From the NCBI GenBank assembly GCA_947561715.1, contig OX387199.1, positions 5,461,001 to 5,525,000 on the forward strand: 64,000 nucleotides of DNA, in the 5' to 3' direction. A program made the translations under genes and the position numbers. Positions 17,811 to 29,800 of the stretch are shown piece by piece (within the stretch, counting starts at the first letter, position 1; each line of letters begins with the position of its first letter). The notes below the pieces were generated by a model that was not told the DNA's origin, did not search any database, and was given only the letters and a program-made list of their open reading frames with translations. This stretch comes from Ascidia mentula. Its lineage: Eukaryota; Chordata; Ascidiacea; Phlebobranchia; Ascidiidae.

Positions 17811-19562
17811 ATGAAGAGAAATCCAAGGGGATCTTGCCCAAGCTGCAAGAATGTCCGAGATTTCTTCAAAGAACCTCTTCATTCAATCAAGCTGGCGCAA
17901 ATCGTGAGTTGAGCGAACCTTATCAACTTTAATATGGAGGATTTATTCGTTTGTTAGCTAAAAGTGGATATCAAAGTACAGTTTAGGAAATAACAGAGTA
18001 AGACGAAAAATAATGCATAAAACCCACAGGGAGATTACTTGGGCGCATATTTATGAAAATCAGTCATCACATTATCCCCAGTTTATCCATTTATTTTTTT
18101 ACAGGCATTTATTCTCCTGGATCTGATCGCCACAGAATCCGCATTCATCTACCTCCGTTCCATCAGGATCAACTGGAGAAGAGGAGGATTTCCTAGTTTT
18201 GACCTCCAGAGGATCATCCTCATTCTCTCACTCCTAACAACATCTGGACTCCTATGTCTCCTTAACATCCAGTGGAGAAAAAAACGCAGTGTGATGAGGA
18301 GTGCAAGATGTTCCTCCTGCAATGGTTTGGGGAAAGATGTTAACCCATCAGAGTATAAGACATCCAGCAAATGCGACTGGGATTTCGGGGTAACTGTTAA
18401 TTTAAGTTGTTTGGCCACACCGGGATTCGAACCCGTGCTATCCTGAACAACACCGCAGACATTAATAGTTGATATAATCGCAACGCTTGCAAAGAAGGAT
18501 TAAAGTGCACAACAAACGGTTGCAGAGTTTGTTCATACTACTACATTTTATCATATCGACCAGAAATAATCAACATCAACAGCAAACGCTAATTCATTCT
18601 TTGCAAGCGGTTCCACCGTCAACCATTCTCAATGCAATAAGTACACTATAGCGACATGTGTTGCAAATACCCAAGTAACTTGTACTGATTTCTCAGCTGT
18701 ATACTAAAGCATAAAACCTCTTGCTAAATGTACAGCAGGTATACTTTTGCAATCAATATAAATGCGTAAAATTTAAACATTGTATAGTTGGTGACTCAAA
18801 AGTTGGCAAATCTAGTCCTGCTTGTTGGTGTATATTCTATCTTAACCGGTTTCGTCGGTAGTAATGTTAAGTAGGCCACTGGCCAATACGGCTATTGCAT
18901 CACTACTGCATCGTGTTATACAGGATTACATTCATTCCCTGATCAACGCTGCGTCCTTTATAGTCTGTGCACTTTGTATGATCGCGTATGTCCCTTCAGA
19001 CTATGAACATCCTATAGAGGTGAGCTTTTATTTTTCCGTTGTGTTTGGATGGAGTTAATGTAACCACAGTAACATATTTTTCCATGAGAATTTTCGCTTT
19101 GTTGTTGTCACAAGTTTTCGAGAAAGTAGTGAAATTTATCTTGGTTTAGAAAGTAATGCTGCAAATAGTTGAAACTAGGTGTTAACATTTCTGCAAACTA
19201 AAAGTGCAGTTATGATTTTTTTTTCGAAAAGCAACAATTACCATTTTTAACGTAAACTTACCCGCCGATTTACCTTGCAGGTTGTCATCAAGGTAGTAAG
19301 CTTCCTACTTGATCTTATTCTCTGCTTGCTGTTCACCAAATCATGCATGACTGCCTACTTTCAATATCAAGTTCCCGAGCCTTGCAAGTGCGCGGGTGAC
19401 ACGAATCCACTCGGAGCTTATTACGACAGCTCCACTACGCCGTCTAGCGCCAATAGTTTCTCGGACGACGAGTTGGATCAAACTGTTTTATTTAGCAAAC
19501 ATAAAAAACGAACTAAAGATGGAAAAACGTACTCCTCGCTTAAAGAGGAAGACGAAACTTGA
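17811..19562 (+). CDS. Four-transmembrane protein, MARVEL/CMTM-like
   Basis: Four exons, 17811-17903, 18105-18389, 18924-19019 and 19281-19562, all join in phase 0 at clean GT-AG borders and give 251 residues. The N-terminus is short and basic with CPSC and a PLHSIKLAQ stretch leading directly into the first helix (IAFILLDLIATESAFIYL). Helix 2 is RIILILSLLTTSGLLCLL, helix 3 is around INAASFIVCALCMIAYV and helix 4 is VVSFLLDLILCLLF. The cytoplasmic tail is acidic and Ser-rich. Four helices, short N-terminus and the lead-in to helix 1 resemble MARVEL proteins such as CMTM/MAL, which act in membrane trafficking, but there is no diagnostic motif. A different four-helix family remains possible. 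AATAAA lies at 20000-20005. The second intron carries a tRNA-like T-arm at about 18407-18430. Confidence 0.62.
18407..18430 (-). other. tRNA-like T-arm/B-box fragment
   Basis: On the minus strand the sequence GGGTTCGAATCCCGGTG matches the RNA polymerase III B box and T-loop of tRNAs and is followed by GTGGCCA. I could not find the matching 5' acceptor strand or an A box upstream, so this is not an intact tRNA gene. It may be a tRNA pseudogene or the remnant of a tRNA-derived SINE. Confidence 0.35.
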
Positions 19563-20876
19563 ACACAAAGAAGATCGTAGCTCATGCGAGCCGTCTAGCG
19601 GATACACTTGCCAGTGAAAGTGCACCACCAGGGGGTCTTCAAAGTTTGTAGCGACAAGCGGCATTTTCTTGTAGTTTTCACCAGACGCACTATTAGTAAT
19701 GGAACAGAGGTAATTCATATTTATACGAGGCTGTATGTGTATTTTATCCCGAAGCAATTTTGTTGTCCATTGTTGCTCTATTAATATTTGTTCTCTCAGT
19801 TGCCTCAGAATAAGCTTAGCGGACCAGTCGTTCACTACGCCAATTCATCACAGGCTACAAAAGCATTTCTACATATCCGAATCACGCTTTAGTGCTTTCT
19901 ATATATGTGACGTTGGTGTTCGTTGCTTTGTGTCGTCACAGTGCAATATCAGGCCACGATCGATATTTCCATTCATTTTAAACAACGTTTCATTTCACGA
20001 ATAAAAATGTAACGTTGCAAACAGTGGTTTCCACCTGCTTCGGAGTAATTTTTCAAGAAATGGCGGTTGTTTTTTGTTTATTAATATTTTCACAAGCGTC
20101 CTGTACACCGCAGTTGAAATGTACCAACGAAATCTACATCTACACATAAGAAGATCGAAAAGAAAACAAGAACAGGTAAAGAAACGATTTCGGGTATTTC
20201 CGGAAGCTTTCGGAAAGTTTCGGTAAGTTTCGGAAAAGTCATATGTACATGAAAGAAGGAAGCGCTAAAAAACATTCGATTGTGCGCGACGTTGCCCCGG
20301 AAACTGTTACGTAATAGAAGGGTTCAATTGGCGCTTGTCACGTGAGTAACTACAACAATACAAGATTTCCTAAAAGTTTTGAACTGTGTGAAACAACAGT
20401 CCACGGGGTCAGGAATTAAATACATGTTTGTGTTTCCACTAAACTTCGGGTGCATTATATTTATGAACAAAGCAGGTTTGAGAACACCAAGCGTTTCTTG
20501 ACATGTTTCGTTGCTTAAATTTAAGAAAAGAAACAGGTTTGCACAAAGTCAACAATTTCCGATTTGTGATTAGTTTTGACAAAGTTTGTGAGAAACGACG
20601 AACAATGGTTCTGATTCTATATTGGCACCCCTCAATGACGACGATGACGTAACAATTGCGTGGTAAAAAGTACGCAAATTGGAACAAAGCACAATAAATA
20701 ACCGAGGCATCTCCAAGTCTGGCACAGATCCGATTCCATCACATATTTACACCACAATTAACCACAAGTTGCCACAAATCTCCGTCTCAGTCCCACGCTG
20801 CGCGTCCGCGAACCTTCCGTGTCACAATCTTTCGCTGTGACGTCACACTTAAGTTGCTTTTTATCTACAGGTGACG
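19563..20876. other. Convergent 3' region between the four-helix gene and MTSS1
   Basis: The + strand 3'UTR ends near the AATAAA at 20000-20005. A TTTATT at 20077-20082 could be a minus-strand poly(A) signal for MTSS1, about 800 bp beyond its stop. A short tandem repeat lies at 20195-20236. I searched this stretch by eye for a WH2-coding exon on the minus strand and saw none. Confidence 0.5.
20195..20236 (+). repeat. Short tandem repeat, 10-11 bp unit
   Basis: About four imperfect units of the form TTTCGGAAAG/TTTCGGTAAG follow one another. It lies in non-coding DNA between two convergent genes. Confidence 0.6.
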
Positions 20877-23800
20877 TCATTCTTGTGCGTAAAAGGGAAG
20901 AACCCCCTGTATTGGCTGCGAGTATCTGCCTGTATCGTCACAAACGGGTGTGTGAGTGGGGGTAGGGGAACCGTCGCCCAAATCAACGCTTTGTTTAAAT
21001 TTTAGCGTCAAATCGCGAACGGCCGCCGATTGTTTGTCAAAGGTGGATTCGTAGCTGCCGTGATTGTTGTTCGAATTGTAACTATAGCCGTTGGCGAGGT
21101 GTTGTTTCTGCTGGGTAAACTCGTTGGGCTCCGGAGGCATGAACGTCGACATGAGCCTGGTGACGGAGCCCCCGGGAACGGTGGGAGTTTGCACGGGTTT
21201 TGGAACATTCGAAGTCCGTCGAACCGAGTTGAATTTACTCGATGGTTTGCGTCGAATCGTGGCAGTACCAGGGGTTGTGATAGGTGTTGAAATCACTGCA
21301 ATAAACGAAGCCATCATGAGATTAACGCAGTTTTGACTCACAAACTAAACGCCCCTAAAATTCTAATTGCGGGCAAGGTTATAGAACAAAGAAACACGCT
21401 TTAGTTTGTATGTTATTTATACGTTAACAAATAATTGGTCACCACGGGACACTTACTGGTTGGGACACCTGCCGTTGAAGCAGGCCGCCGATGTCGCGCG
21501 TTGCCGTGGTGATGATCACGTGATCTGGGCATGGTCGACCACATCTGGTAGTCCACGTGGTTCCCGTCGTCACCGTTCGTTGATCCGAAATCGGTGTCTG
21601 GAGAAAACTCAATATTACATTTGTCCGCATAACGGTTTTTATGTAGACAGGGCTACCCAGCGTTATACCGGCGGGCATCGGTAATCTTACTAAAGATTTT
21701 ACCATAAGGTTGCTTGCGGGTTGTTATTGTTTGTTTGGAGCAGTGGTTCTTTTTACCGTGTGGCGCACTTGGTAAGATTAAGGGGACTAGTGATTATAAA
21801 TTCATTATAAATCCATGAACGATTTGTTTCTATGTTTACAATTTGCAACCGCAGAAGGCTGACGTTATCTTTTTATTTACCTGCATTTTTTCTAAACCTT
21901 CAATTTTTTTCGTTGAAACTGTTACGCAAAACTAAGAACGACACAACAGGACGTCGCGACTGACTCACAGTCCGTTTAAAATGTTCACATTTGGAAATCA
22001 GTCAACGTAGGCAAACATTACTGATTGAGGGTCAGTGGCAAAACCCAACAACACAACAATGTAAAGCAACTTACCGTGCGACGCGATTGTGTCTTCCGAG
22101 CAGGCAGGCGTTGTATTCTGACTACTGTAACCACTGCTACTCGAGTATTGCAGACTATGGTTGCTGTTCTTTCTACCCAAAGTCATACTGGTGAAATCTG
22201 CTGATATGTTGGTTGGGGCGGAGTAAAGCGGCCTTGTTAACTTCACCTCGTCCCTGGGAGGCTGGGGTTTGGGTTCATAGGTCACGTGTTGATCGTTTGA
22301 AACAACTGAGAGGGAAAATATGCCATGGTAACAATACAGTCTACAGTACAAAATGGAGAACAAACGGTTTGTTAAGGTTTCGTTCTTTTGTATGCTCTTT
22401 AACAAAACTGTATTGACATATTTGCAATATAAGAAACTGTTTAAAAATGGGCAAGTTTTCTTGATCAAAGTTGTAACCGTGTTTTAATAAAACCAACAGT
22501 TACCCGAAACATACTCAAAGATCCCAATTACCTCCTAAAGGTGGTGGGGGCAATGCATCATCAATCGGGGCTTCCCCCGGCCCCAGGTCCGGCGGGGGCG
22601 GAAGGGGAAGTTCATCTTCCTCCACCTGGGTCTCCGGAAACACAAAGCTGGCTGGCTTGGGGGGCCTTTCAGGGGATTTTAGAGCAGAGGGTGGGGCGGC
22701 AGAATGAGAGCCGATAAAGTGGGGTTCCGACAAGTGACGTAACATGGGTGGCGGGTGTTTCCCGTCTGCGATCCCACTCAAAGACTGCCGATGATACATC
22801 GACGCGGGGTCGGGGCGAGGGGAAAGTACTGGGGGGCCGCTGGGTTTACTGGGGAGGATGTTGTTGTTGTTTGGGTTCTGCAACGGCGGGGAGGGGGTTT
22901 GATCGTAGGGACCTGGGGGAAAAAACGTCTCGATTGAACGGATGAAAATATCACTTGCAATATTCACAAAGTTGTTTTCTTATTGTTGCTCTTGACCCCG
23001 TGCAATGATGCAAGAATCGGTGGATCGAAACAATCACTTGTTCCATTTTAAATTGAACAAGCCACAATTTTAATGGTGTTTGTTAATTTAGAAGAATAAG
23101 AGTCCCTATATTAGAGAGATAAAAATAACGAGAAATAAATGCTGTCGACAAGTAGGGAATATAACACATTTACCCATAAATTTCTATCGCTGCTTACCTG
23201 GCCTGGACCAATCCTTCCAGGAAAGGGGGCGATTGTGGCCGCTAGATGCCACTGCGGAGTCGGGAATCTGAGCAGAGTTGGGTCGAGATCGGATGAGAGG
23301 GGAAACGGTCCCGCTGTCCATGCTCTGTGAGAACAAGAAAACCTTAGTTCCAATCCAGCCAGGTTTAACGCTTGGCAGGAATCCAATTAACGAGGCGGTC
23401 GTGAAACAATTTACTTTTAGGTAGCATTGGGCGATAAAAGTTTGATTAAACAACGAAATCAACTAAGATTTTGCTTTTTGTATCGCTAGAATCTGGCTCT
23501 AGGTTGGGCATTGTCTTTCATGCGGCGGCATCAAACTATTGTTTTAAATATATTTTAATAAGGCAACAGCTTGAGATTGATATCGGTTAATTTTTTACTT
23601 ACTTAACTAATGGAATACCGAAACGAACTCAAAGATGTTTATGTATAAAATTTATGTAAATGGAGGCGTCCTATTGATAAGGTCATCGAATTATAGCATT
23701 CATATATCTTGACATTCACGTCGTTTGGTAAAATCATTCACCTTGTCGATAGGGAGCGGGGGTTTCGAGGTAAGCGCCGGGTTGCCATCGCCGGAAGTGA

Positions 23801-26800
23801 CGTTCACGGGAGCGGCGTTGCCGTTGCCCTGGGAGATGAATCCGGAGTCGTGGGAGGATACGGATGATAGGCGAGCGACGGTTGGAGGAGCAGATTTGCA
23901 AGATGTCGGGCTTCCCTGGCCTGTCGTACTCCCGCTTGGGTTACGACGATGAAAACTCTTTGGGGAAAAATATTCTTAATCAGTTCGTTGCAACAATCCT
24001 ACATTGTTACTTGTGAATGGTTCCTCAATAGTCTCAATTGGGCATTGTTTTAGTACTAGTGACACAAACTTGTCATGACATCTCGTTTGAAACAAGATAT
24101 TCAGCTGGTGCAGTTACTTAAAATGCACTGCGACGCAACTTTAAAGTTCATGATCACAATGCCGCATTAGTGTTTTATTCTTGCTTCAAAGAACTACTTC
24201 AACTAATGATCCGGTCGGCGTTGTTATTTAACAGGGTAAAATGTTTTTGGTGGGAATTTTACTGCTAAATTATCGTGTGCAAAAGCTGGATCATTTAAAC
24301 TTGGGCCATTATGTACTATGGTGCTGATATGTCACCATTCCCACAGTGGCTGGGAAACAGAAATTTGAACAAGCGTGGAAATGCAAATAACTTGTTTTTC
24401 ACTGCCACACTGTGAGGGTAGAACACCGTGAACCAGACAAACATATCGTAAACTCACAGTTAAAAAAACACAAGTTAATGATTTTCAACAGTTCCAGGAA
24501 AAGCGTTTCAATTGATTTAGTTGTAAAAATAGGAGAATTAAACTACGCTCTTTCTGTACTGACACAGATTCCCAGATTAAAACCTATACAGTAAAACTAT
24601 ACAGCCTTCGGTCCGGTTTGTACGAATGGAAATTCCGACATGGGATATTAAAAGAAATTTCCCATTTACCTGATACCGATGGTGATGGTTTAATGATCCG
24701 CTTGATCTCGAATCGGAGCTGTTTAAACTAAACAAATTTTGTGTTAGAATATTAGTACAATATTTTGAGTGAATTGCATACAGGGCCACAGTTTCAACAT
24801 ATTAGGTCGCTTTATTTATTGGCTCCAATGTTTAATATAATGTGTATTCAGTACGTAGTAATGTGATAAACGGCATCATGCAAAAAATTTCTTTTCAGTC
24901 CGCTGTAACTTGAGCACCGAAACCCTGAAAAAATGTTTAATCTACAACAAGATCTAATGCCCAGGGCCATAAAGACAATTGTATGTAAAACATGGACAGT
25001 CTGCCGATGGTTGTAAAGTAACGCGTCAACATGAAGTCTATATAATCTATATCACCTGCAGAGGGACGACTTTCTACTTCCACTGAGGCCTGGAGAGGCG
25101 GGCGGACTCGATCCATTAAAAGAACCAAAACCACCATTGCTCAAAGTCATGGAATCCTTCAAATGAATTAAAAAGGCAAGAATTAATAAAGTTTGAAGGT
25201 TTGAAGTTTAGAGAACCATGAATTAAAAAAAAACATTTTTTTTCGTAGCAAACATTTTAAGATAAAAAATGAAACAACAGAAATGGCTTCAATACTCCAG
25301 TGAGACGAAACCAGACAAGTAAACTACAACCAATACAAGCTAACCACGAACCCACTAACCGAACACATAATAAGAATATAAGCGTGGAAGTCACATACCG
25401 GTATAGGTGAAGATGGAGTTTGAGAATTGTTACTCATGAAATCCTGAACAAGTTGATCAGTTGACGTCGGAAGTTGTTTTGGATTACGACACAACCTCGT
25501 GACGTCACTACCTAATTCGTGGAGGTGACTTACTTCGTTCATCATCGATACCTGGAAGTCCTGGAAAAGGAACAAAAAATTAAACAAGTGATTCCCAAAC
25601 TGGGTGCCCTAAATCACAAGGTTCCATGACAAAATATGAAAAGAGTTCCAGGAGCTGCTGGTTTTAAAGGCAATCATGTTGAAAACGTAACTAAAGAATT
25701 TTGGGTTCGGCGGACAAAACAGATATGGTAACACTGGTTTAAACGTTAGGAAATGAGCACTGCGGGGGAGAATATTTGAAAGCGCGAAAGTTATTGATCC
25801 AAACCCCACAAAACGACATGTTTTAATATTTCAGTAGCCACAAGTATATGTTACAAAAATTGCTGCTGACCACAATTCGGATTCAAAGATTTTGCAAAAG
25901 GAATTCTTTGACCAGAAAAACATGTAAATGTATTAAGTATTGATCACACTCCGAATAATAAAAGGTTGCCGACTTATTTACATAGTGTTATTATACACAA
26001 AACAGAGTCAAATCTGGAATAAACTTGAAGGCCATCACAAAAATATGCACCTCGGAGTTCATTAGCAAAGTAATTGATAAAACGGCGCCAAAACCAAAAA
26101 AGGCGAACGCAGGATAAACGCCTTAGTAATAACTGGCATTACAGGTTGGGAATAACCTTAAATATGGACTGGAAAGAAGCTTTACCTGGATGTCGGTTAA
26201 CGCACGCGTAATACTCGGCATAATGTAGCCCAAAATCACGCTGGATATCCAGGATTTATCTTGTGTTTGTATTCAAAACAATGGAACGTGAGGCGTTATC
26301 TCGTAATGAAATGGGTGATTGTCGCCAATAGAATGTGGCATTGTTTAATAACAAGACACAGATGTCACTTTCTACCGGCATTAGGCGTTTTGTGCGGTTA
26401 ATAAAATGCGTGTAGTGAATTAATTTGCGTCCTCACATTACTGGGAAACGACTGTTGTTCTGCTGCAGCGTTGGAAAAACATGTTTTTGAGCTATCAAAA
26501 CTGCTGGTGTGTATAGAATTGCGTGAATTGATGCAAAAATATGAATCTGCATGGAACTTTTTGATAAGACTTCATAATTTACTAAAGAACGATTTGGCTT
26601 CAGTAATCCGAGCAAATAAAGAGCATTGTTTGGTGAATCACACAATTCCTGGGGTAGAAAAGGTAATGTTTGAGTTATGTATGCGGTAAGGTGCTGTACA
26701 CCTACAGAAATATGCTAATGACTGTGAAAGAGAATAGGATAAAAGGCTTGTATGAATCACAAAGGGATATTGCACAACTCTGACCTTCACTTACCAAGTT

Positions 26801-29800
26801 CTGGGGGTAAATATTTGGGAAGTTTAAACCAATGTTTGGTAATGATGATGTTATTTTCTGCCTTAATGGCCACAGGTCATGCCTATCTTTGTTTTTTTGT
26901 TGTGCGTTAGGTTACAATAAACTGAAATTTAACATGTTTAAAGAAATTCATTTTAACTGCATCAGGTATTTAACATTAATTTCCATCTTTAACATTGAAG
27001 AAACGTTGGTTTTGTTTTAAATACAGTCAGACAGACAGTAAACAATTACTCGGGGCTTAAAATGCCACTTACACATATAAGAGAGCAAAGTCTGAACCAC
27101 ATCCAAACACAAATTAAGCAACAAGTCGTTATTTGTTAATGTTTAACATTCGGTGCTGGGGTTCGACAAACACCAACCAACACATTACGTTATTTATGAA
27201 CTAAGTTCATTTCACATCCAATATTCTTCCATTTTTTTAATTGTAAAATTTGAGGCCCTTTCATTACCTGCCATTGTTTTTAGACCACACTGTATGTGCA
27301 TGCTTTAAAATAAGAAGTGTTAAAGGTGACAGATTTTACATACATCGTGTAATGAAAGGTCATTATTTAAATGGTCATGAAGATGATAATTTACCTGTTT
27401 GCATAACATAGGTGTCCAATGCATTCTACAAATGCATTAATGTGTTGCATGCCTTAAAATGTCATCACAGAATGGCAAGGTGCATTTACAAACTACAAAG
27501 AGATGAATTGTAATGCTGCAGTGTGTAATTGTGGTTCCGAGTGGCCCAGAACTTGAAGACAAGTGAACAGTGAGAAGTGTTTAATGAGTATGTGTGCGGA
27601 CATCAAATGCCAGTGTTGAAATACCACCCATGTGTTGTTGCCGAGCAACACATGACTAAGATTATACCACAACATCAATGCCATAAATGGACAAATGACA
27701 AGATTCTGACTAATTGTAAATGACTGGTTTTTGCTCATTTTTAGATTTTAAAGATGTTTTCATGATTTTTACCAATCGAAAATGAGTCTTTTGAACATGA
27801 TTCAAAATATGATCACAGCTGTTAATTAAAAACTACATTGGCAAATATATTTTTAAACTGGGGAAGCATCACATAATTATGACAACCCTACTCCAATACA
27901 AAGTTTTGTCTAAAACAGGAAAGCTTATATGGTTCATACCAAAACTGGGGCAAGGGCATTGGCGAAAAGACAGACACGGCTTCTTTCTTCGACCAGCAAA
28001 TTCCTAAGCGCAGACTTCTCTGTCTCCTCAAGGGTAGTCAGGCGTTCATTCACGTCATGCACAGCTGAGTTCAGCTGGAACTGGATATCAGGTTTGCTCC
28101 CTGCACAACAGCATGCAACAAAATCAAGCTCAATTGATGGTTTTTAAAACGAATCTGAAAAGTCTTCCACATTGTGTGAAAAAAGTTTGGCTTAAATTTT
28201 TGGGAAAATGAATGAGATCTGACAAGAATCAAATCAATCACAAAAGTTTAATGTTGCATAGTATTCCCATTAGCAAATATAACCAAGGTTTAAATTGATA
28301 AGAAAATGTGCAACTGGTGTACGTGCTACATTACTACTTTCACAATTAAAGCAATTCATCAGAAGTTAAGGTGGCTACTTAATAGTAGTTACATAAAACA
28401 GAGTGTTGTTACACAACAGCCGTGGTAAAGCAAATTGGCTTACGCCAAAGACTAAGCTTGCTAATACACTGGAGAAAAGGAACAGTCTTAAACAATGTCT
28501 GTTTGAGCGGGAAGGCTGTGACAACACTATTTTAGTCACTTTAAAACACACAAAATGTGAAATTATACATTAGCATTTCCATATTCGGTTTGACAATATG
28601 TGACATGTATAGGAATGATCTAGCTGACAAATTTTCACATTTATTAAATCTGGACACAAATTTGCCAACCAAACATATCTTGTCTATTTGGCTACGAGTT
28701 TTTCTCTGAACTATTTGTTGTGTTTATTTTCCAAAACATGAATTGAAGCTTGTCACCTTTTCTTGCTTTCTTCTGTAGCCTCAAGGTGTCACCATTGCGC
28801 TTCTTTATGTCGTGCATTGCTTTCTTGTATTCTGTGTAAAATGGACAAAAATCGTTTCAGATACTGCATGAAACTTAAAGTTACATAACCTATGGACAGA
28901 GAGGATAGTGGCTTTAAAAACAACTGGACTTGTTTTTAATTTTACAAACGAATCTTTCTTCCACTACCTTTTGCATGATCTTTCTCCAGTTGATTGGAAA
29001 TCTTTTTCCATTCCTCAAGTCTGTCTTGTATTGGGGTTATCAGGTTTTCTAACAGAGCACTGGAACAAAAGTTAAGCAATAAATTAAAGATAAAGCCCCA
29101 ATTACAGTGATTTTTTTCGTCAGACAGTGTGACTTACTTGGTGAACTGCTTTAGCTTATTTTCAACCATTTTCTGTCGGACGCAAATCCTCGTCAAAGCA
29201 CTTCCGATGTCTTTAGTTGATCCTGAGAACACAAAGAAATTTGAAATTACATAACTGAGCAGAGAAAGCTTCATAACTTAGCATTATATGTTGTGCAATT
29301 CATGTTGCTTTTGTTTATAAAATTTCTTTCCTTAAAACAAACAAAATAGCCAATGCAATAGTCAAGAATTTCAAGCTACAGAGGTAGCAAAACCAATCAT
29401 TTTTTTGGGGTGTAAACTATGAAAGACAAGTTCTTTTCAAGTTCTATGGTTTGAAACTATAGGAAAGAATTTCAAACACAGATGATAATTCAATTTGTTT
29501 GTATATATTTTACTGTATCTTGCTTCAAATGAAAATAACTGTGAGTTATTCCGTAAAAAAGCGGGACTGAAACAAGCAGTTTGTTTGAAATAACACAATG
29601 TTCATGATCTAACTTTACTAGCTCATGTAGCAGCTGGTTGATGTGCCACCACTTCCTTTGAAACCTGAGAGCATTAACTATTTTCCTGTACCGCTCACCA
29701 CAAGTTGCTGCCCATTATCACACTGATATATTATCACATCAGCGAGGTTTGAAAAAAACTAAATAAGTTGAATCAATCCCATCTATGTTTTAAAATGAAA

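Noticed and set aside
18149..18418. 89-codon minus-strand frame
   Set aside because: It is antisense to exon 2 of the + strand four-helix protein, which has four exons with matching phases.
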